Positions 24,556-26,118 of a stretch of DNA of 26,118 bases are shown piece after piece. This stretch comes from Prevotella sp. UBA6429 (GTDB taxonomy: Bacteria > Bacteroidota > Bacteroidia > Bacteroidales > Bacteroidaceae). The stretch's first letter is position 1. Each line of letters starts with the position of its first letter. The stretch covers positions 1-26,118 of the forward strand of contig DJOV01000105.1 of NCBI GenBank assembly GCA_002437285.1, read 5' to 3'. The notes under the pieces were generated by a model. It was not told the DNA's origin. It worked only from the letters and a program-made list of their open reading frames with translations, and did no database searches. Both the position numbers and the translations under genes were made by a program.

Positions 24556-25695
24556 TCAGGTCTTCGCCCTCGCCTCCCAGTCGGTTGGCGAGACGCCCAT
24601 CTTGCGCTTGAACGCACGATAGAGGTTCACCCTACTTGCAAACCCCGTCTCCGAAGCGAGAGCGTCGAGCGTGTGGTGCTTGAGCCATCCCGCCTGGATG
24701 AGCCTTGTGGCTTCCGCCACGCGATACTCGTTGATGTAGGTCTTGAAGTTGACTCCCCGACAATGGTTGATGGCCATCGACACCACACGATGGCTCTTGC
24801 CGCACAAGGCGGCAAGATTAGCGATCGAGAGGTCGGTCGCCTTGAAGAGGGCTTGCTCTTGCACCAGCAGGTCGATCTCCTGCATGAGCAGCCGGTCGTC
24901 GTCGGTCGGTACAACCATCATATCGGAGGAAGGGTCGGTAGGCACCTCCACGGGGTCGGCCGCTTCGCAAACGGTATCTCGCAAAGGCTCCTTGATCTTG
25001 GGGAAGATATCCACATAATTGATGAACCGTATGGCAAACACCGAGTAATAGACAGTGGCGGAAAGCATGAACAACAACTGGGTGAGCGGTGTGATGAACC
25101 ATGCGAAGCACAGGGCCACGACGCCTACGCCAAAGGCACTGTAGAAAGCTACGGGTACCCAGTGCAGGCGCTTGCGCTCATCATCGGAGAAATAGTTGTC
25201 CATCAACTGGAGATAGTGCTTGTAATAGCGGCGGAACACGGCCACATAGTGGGCCATGAGCCCCATGTACCACAGGGAAAAAACAGTGAAGACAAGCATG
25301 CGCCGCTCCACAGGACAGGAGACAAACAAGACCATGGCCAGACCTATGCTGGCCGCTGCCACCAGAGCCTCGCGCCACGCCATGCGCCGGGTGAGGGCAC
25401 CCAAGTCGAGCAGCGTGATGAGCGAACAGGTGAACAGGAAGGCTTGTGTGATGCCGATGGATATGACTATCATGCGGTTGAGCAGGTCGCCCGCAAGCGG
25501 CTCGCGCGAAGCGGCCTCGCAGATGAGCGCCACACTGTAGACCAGGTATGTGGTGCCCGTCATCTTGCGCGCGAGAATGTAATTCTTGAGCCCTCCCTTC
25601 TCTGGTATGGACAGGAAGAAAAGGCAAATGCCAAAGGCCAGCATCATCCCCGGAATGATATACGCCGTAACAAGATTATATAAGAATATGAGCAT
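24556..25695 (-). CDS. Membrane-bound AraC-family transcriptional regulator
   Basis: A 379-residue protein with an N-terminal membrane part (about residues 1-245, six or seven hydrophobic segments, for example YLVYSVALICEA, MIVISIGITQAFLFTCSLITLL and YSAFGVGVVALCFAWF). A linker of about 40 residues leads to a C-terminal AraC-type double helix-turn-helix (about 275-379: LSIANLAALCGKSHRVVSMAINH, then TLDALASETGFASRVNLYRAFKRKMG). This layout is common in Bacteroidales and suggests a sensor that signals directly to DNA. ATG 25695 was chosen because the only longer in-frame start is a TTG lying within the promoter box. It lies 184 bases upstream of the giant gene, in the same direction, so the giant gene is the likely target. 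The ligand is unknown. Confidence 0.87.
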   Translation of the reverse strand: MLIFLYNLVTAYIIPGMMLAFGICLFFLSIPEKGGLKNYILARKMTGTTYLVYSVALICEAASREPLAGDLLNRMIVISIGITQAFLFTCSLITLLDLGALTRRMAWREALVAAASIGLAMVLFVSCPVERRMLVFTVFSLWYMGLMAHYVAVFRRYYKHYLQLMDNYFSDDERKRLHWVPVAFYSAFGVGVVALCFAWFITPLTQLLFMLSATVYYSVFAIRFINYVDIFPKIKEPLRDTVCEAADPVEVPTDPSSDMMVVPTDDDRLLMQEIDLLVQEQALFKATDLSIANLAALCGKSHRVVSMAINHCRGVNFKTYINEYRVAEATRLIQAGWLKHHTLDALASETGFASRVNLYRAFKRKMGVSPTDWEARAKT

Positions 25696-25725
25696 AAGCA
25701 GTGCCTGGCTTATCGTGCCATGATG

Positions 25726-25733
25726 CAAAAGTA
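25726..25733 (-). promoter_or_regulatory. -7 box of the AraC-type regulator gene
   Basis: On the minus strand TACTTTTG matches TAnnTTTG and continues as TTTGCA. It lies 31 bases before the ATG at 25695. No clear -33 box is seen. Confidence 0.55.
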
Positions 25734-25786
25734 ATAAAAATGTGGCGCATTCCTACCATGCGGACACAAGAAAAAACTCTTCGGGA

Positions 25787-25850
25787 ATTTGGAGTGACGA
25801 GGCCCTTGCATTGGGTTTGAATGTAAACTATTGGTATCGTCACTCCAAAT
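25787..25850. repeat. 14-bp perfect inverted repeat
   Basis: ATTTGGAGTGACGA (25787-25800) pairs perfectly with 25837-25850 across a 36-base spacer. After a four-base interruption the pairing resumes with TCTTC/GAAGA outside. There is no T-run. It lies about 55 bases upstream of the regulator promoter and could be a regulatory dyad, a structured transcript, or the ends of a tiny element. Confidence 0.6.
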
Positions 25851-25860
25851 GCTGGAAGAA

Positions 25861-25895
25861 CTTAAAAATCATTGTCGTATAAAAACGACATGATT
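25861..25895 (-). terminator. Terminator-like hairpin on the minus strand
   Basis: AATCA-TGTCGT (25867-25878, with one bulged T at 25872) pairs with ACGACA-TGATT (25885-25895) around a six-base loop. On the minus strand the stem runs directly into TTTTTAAG. It would end a leftward transcript beginning right of 25895, where no protein gene is visible in the window. Confidence 0.5.
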
Positions 25896-25927
25896 GCCGT
25901 CCCAACAGTTGAGGCAGGCCCATTATT

Positions 25928-25953
25928 GAAGAAAGCGGACAATATATATAAAA
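25928..25953 (+). repeat. Right copy of the window-end inverted repeat
   Basis: These 26 bases match the reverse complement of positions 1-26 at 25 of 26 positions, beginning GAAGAAAGCGGACAAT. Sequence on the left side (before 25928) does not match the flank of the other copy, so this is one true edge of the element. How far it extends to the right cannot be judged, because the other copy is cut off. Confidence 0.7.
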
Positions 25954-25987
25954 AAACAGGCGTTATTTTCATCTTCAAAATATTTTG

Positions 25988-26117
25988 GCCGAAATACGCG
26001 ATTTTTCGGCACTTTTCATAACCGGCTGATAATTAGACGCTTATGAATTTTAGGATTTTATTTAACCTAAAAAGTAAATACTTTTCATCAAAGAATACCC
26101 TTTATCGTGTTGCGATA
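25988..26117. repeat. Array of five small inverted repeats
   Basis: Consecutive dyads: GCCGAAA/TTTCGGC (25988-26010), TCATAA/TTATGA (26016-26046), TTTTAGG/CCTAAAA (26048-26072), AAAAGTA/TACTTTT (26070-26085) and TATCG/CGATA (26103-26117). They sit in an AT-rich, gene-free stretch just after the window-end repeat and may be part of the same dispersed element. Confidence 0.6.
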
Positions 26118-26118
26118 T

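Larger units (their letters stand above)
25734..26118. other. Gene-free AT-rich terminal region
   Basis: No credible open reading frame on either strand. The region holds, in order, a 14-base inverted repeat, a hairpin with a minus-strand T-tail, the right copy of the window-end repeat, and a run of five small hairpins, each listed separately. Base composition is clearly more AT-rich than the coding part of the window. Confidence 0.7.

Noticed and set aside
24439..25683. Open reading frame of 414 codons antisense to the AraC-type regulator
   Set aside because: The opposite strand has clear membrane segments and an AraC DNA-binding domain; this frame has only His/Gly/Arg-rich sequence.
1..26118. 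Prophage, integrative element or CRISPR array
   Set aside because: No integrase, transposase, structural phage gene, tRNA attachment site or regularly spaced repeat was seen anywhere in the window.

Overview
The window looks like a moderately GC-rich Bacteroidales chromosome, most likely Prevotellaceae. Four things point there: promoters with the Bacteroidetes -7 box TAnnTTTG (often TAnnTTTGCA), lipoproteins with an acidic stretch after the lipidated Cys, a SusC-type TonB-dependent receptor without a SusD, and a giant secreted protein ending in a type IX secretion (T9SS)-like C-terminal signal. There are no tRNA or rRNA genes, CRISPR arrays, transposases or phage genes. The genus is an inference.

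Left part (1-5.7 kb): an initiating sugar transferase (185-868, +) converges on a leftward pair, a Wzi-type capsule assembly outer-membrane protein and a small lipocalin-like lipoprotein whose start overlaps the Wzi stop by four bases. This suggests the edge of a capsule/exopolysaccharide locus. Next come a secreted RTFG-repeat protein of unknown function, a histidine phosphatase and a six-helix DUF308/HdeD-like membrane protein.

Middle part (5.7-14.7 kb): two divergent operons share a short intergenic region. Leftward: a secreted endonuclease/exonuclease/phosphatase (EEP) family enzyme, a uracil-DNA-glycosylase-superfamily protein and uridine kinase. Rightward: a TonB-dependent receptor, a DUF5689 lipoprotein with two OB-like modules, and a second lipoprotein with an OB-like domain between two choice-of-anchor-J domains. 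Ribosomal protein L31 (type B) and a surface-lipoprotein DNA/RNA non-specific endonuclease follow. The two divergent promoters carry mirror-image copies of one composite element. I propose that these genes form an extracellular nucleic-acid harvesting system: surface capture and cutting, outer-membrane import, then nucleoside salvage.

Right part (14.8-25.7 kb): one uninterrupted 3179-residue secreted protein (leftward) with Fn3-like, LamG-like, carboxypeptidase-regulatory-like, BACON-like and GWNW-repeat modules. The LamG domains appear to be inserted inside other beta-sandwich domains. A membrane-bound AraC-type regulator lies directly upstream in the same direction.

The last ~390 bases are AT-rich and gene-free, with a dense series of small inverted repeats. 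A 26-base segment there recurs, inverted, as the first 26 bases of the window (25/26 identical), so both ends lie in what looks like a dispersed repeat. Most convergent gene pairs are separated by long, nearly perfect hairpins that probably act as bidirectional terminators.
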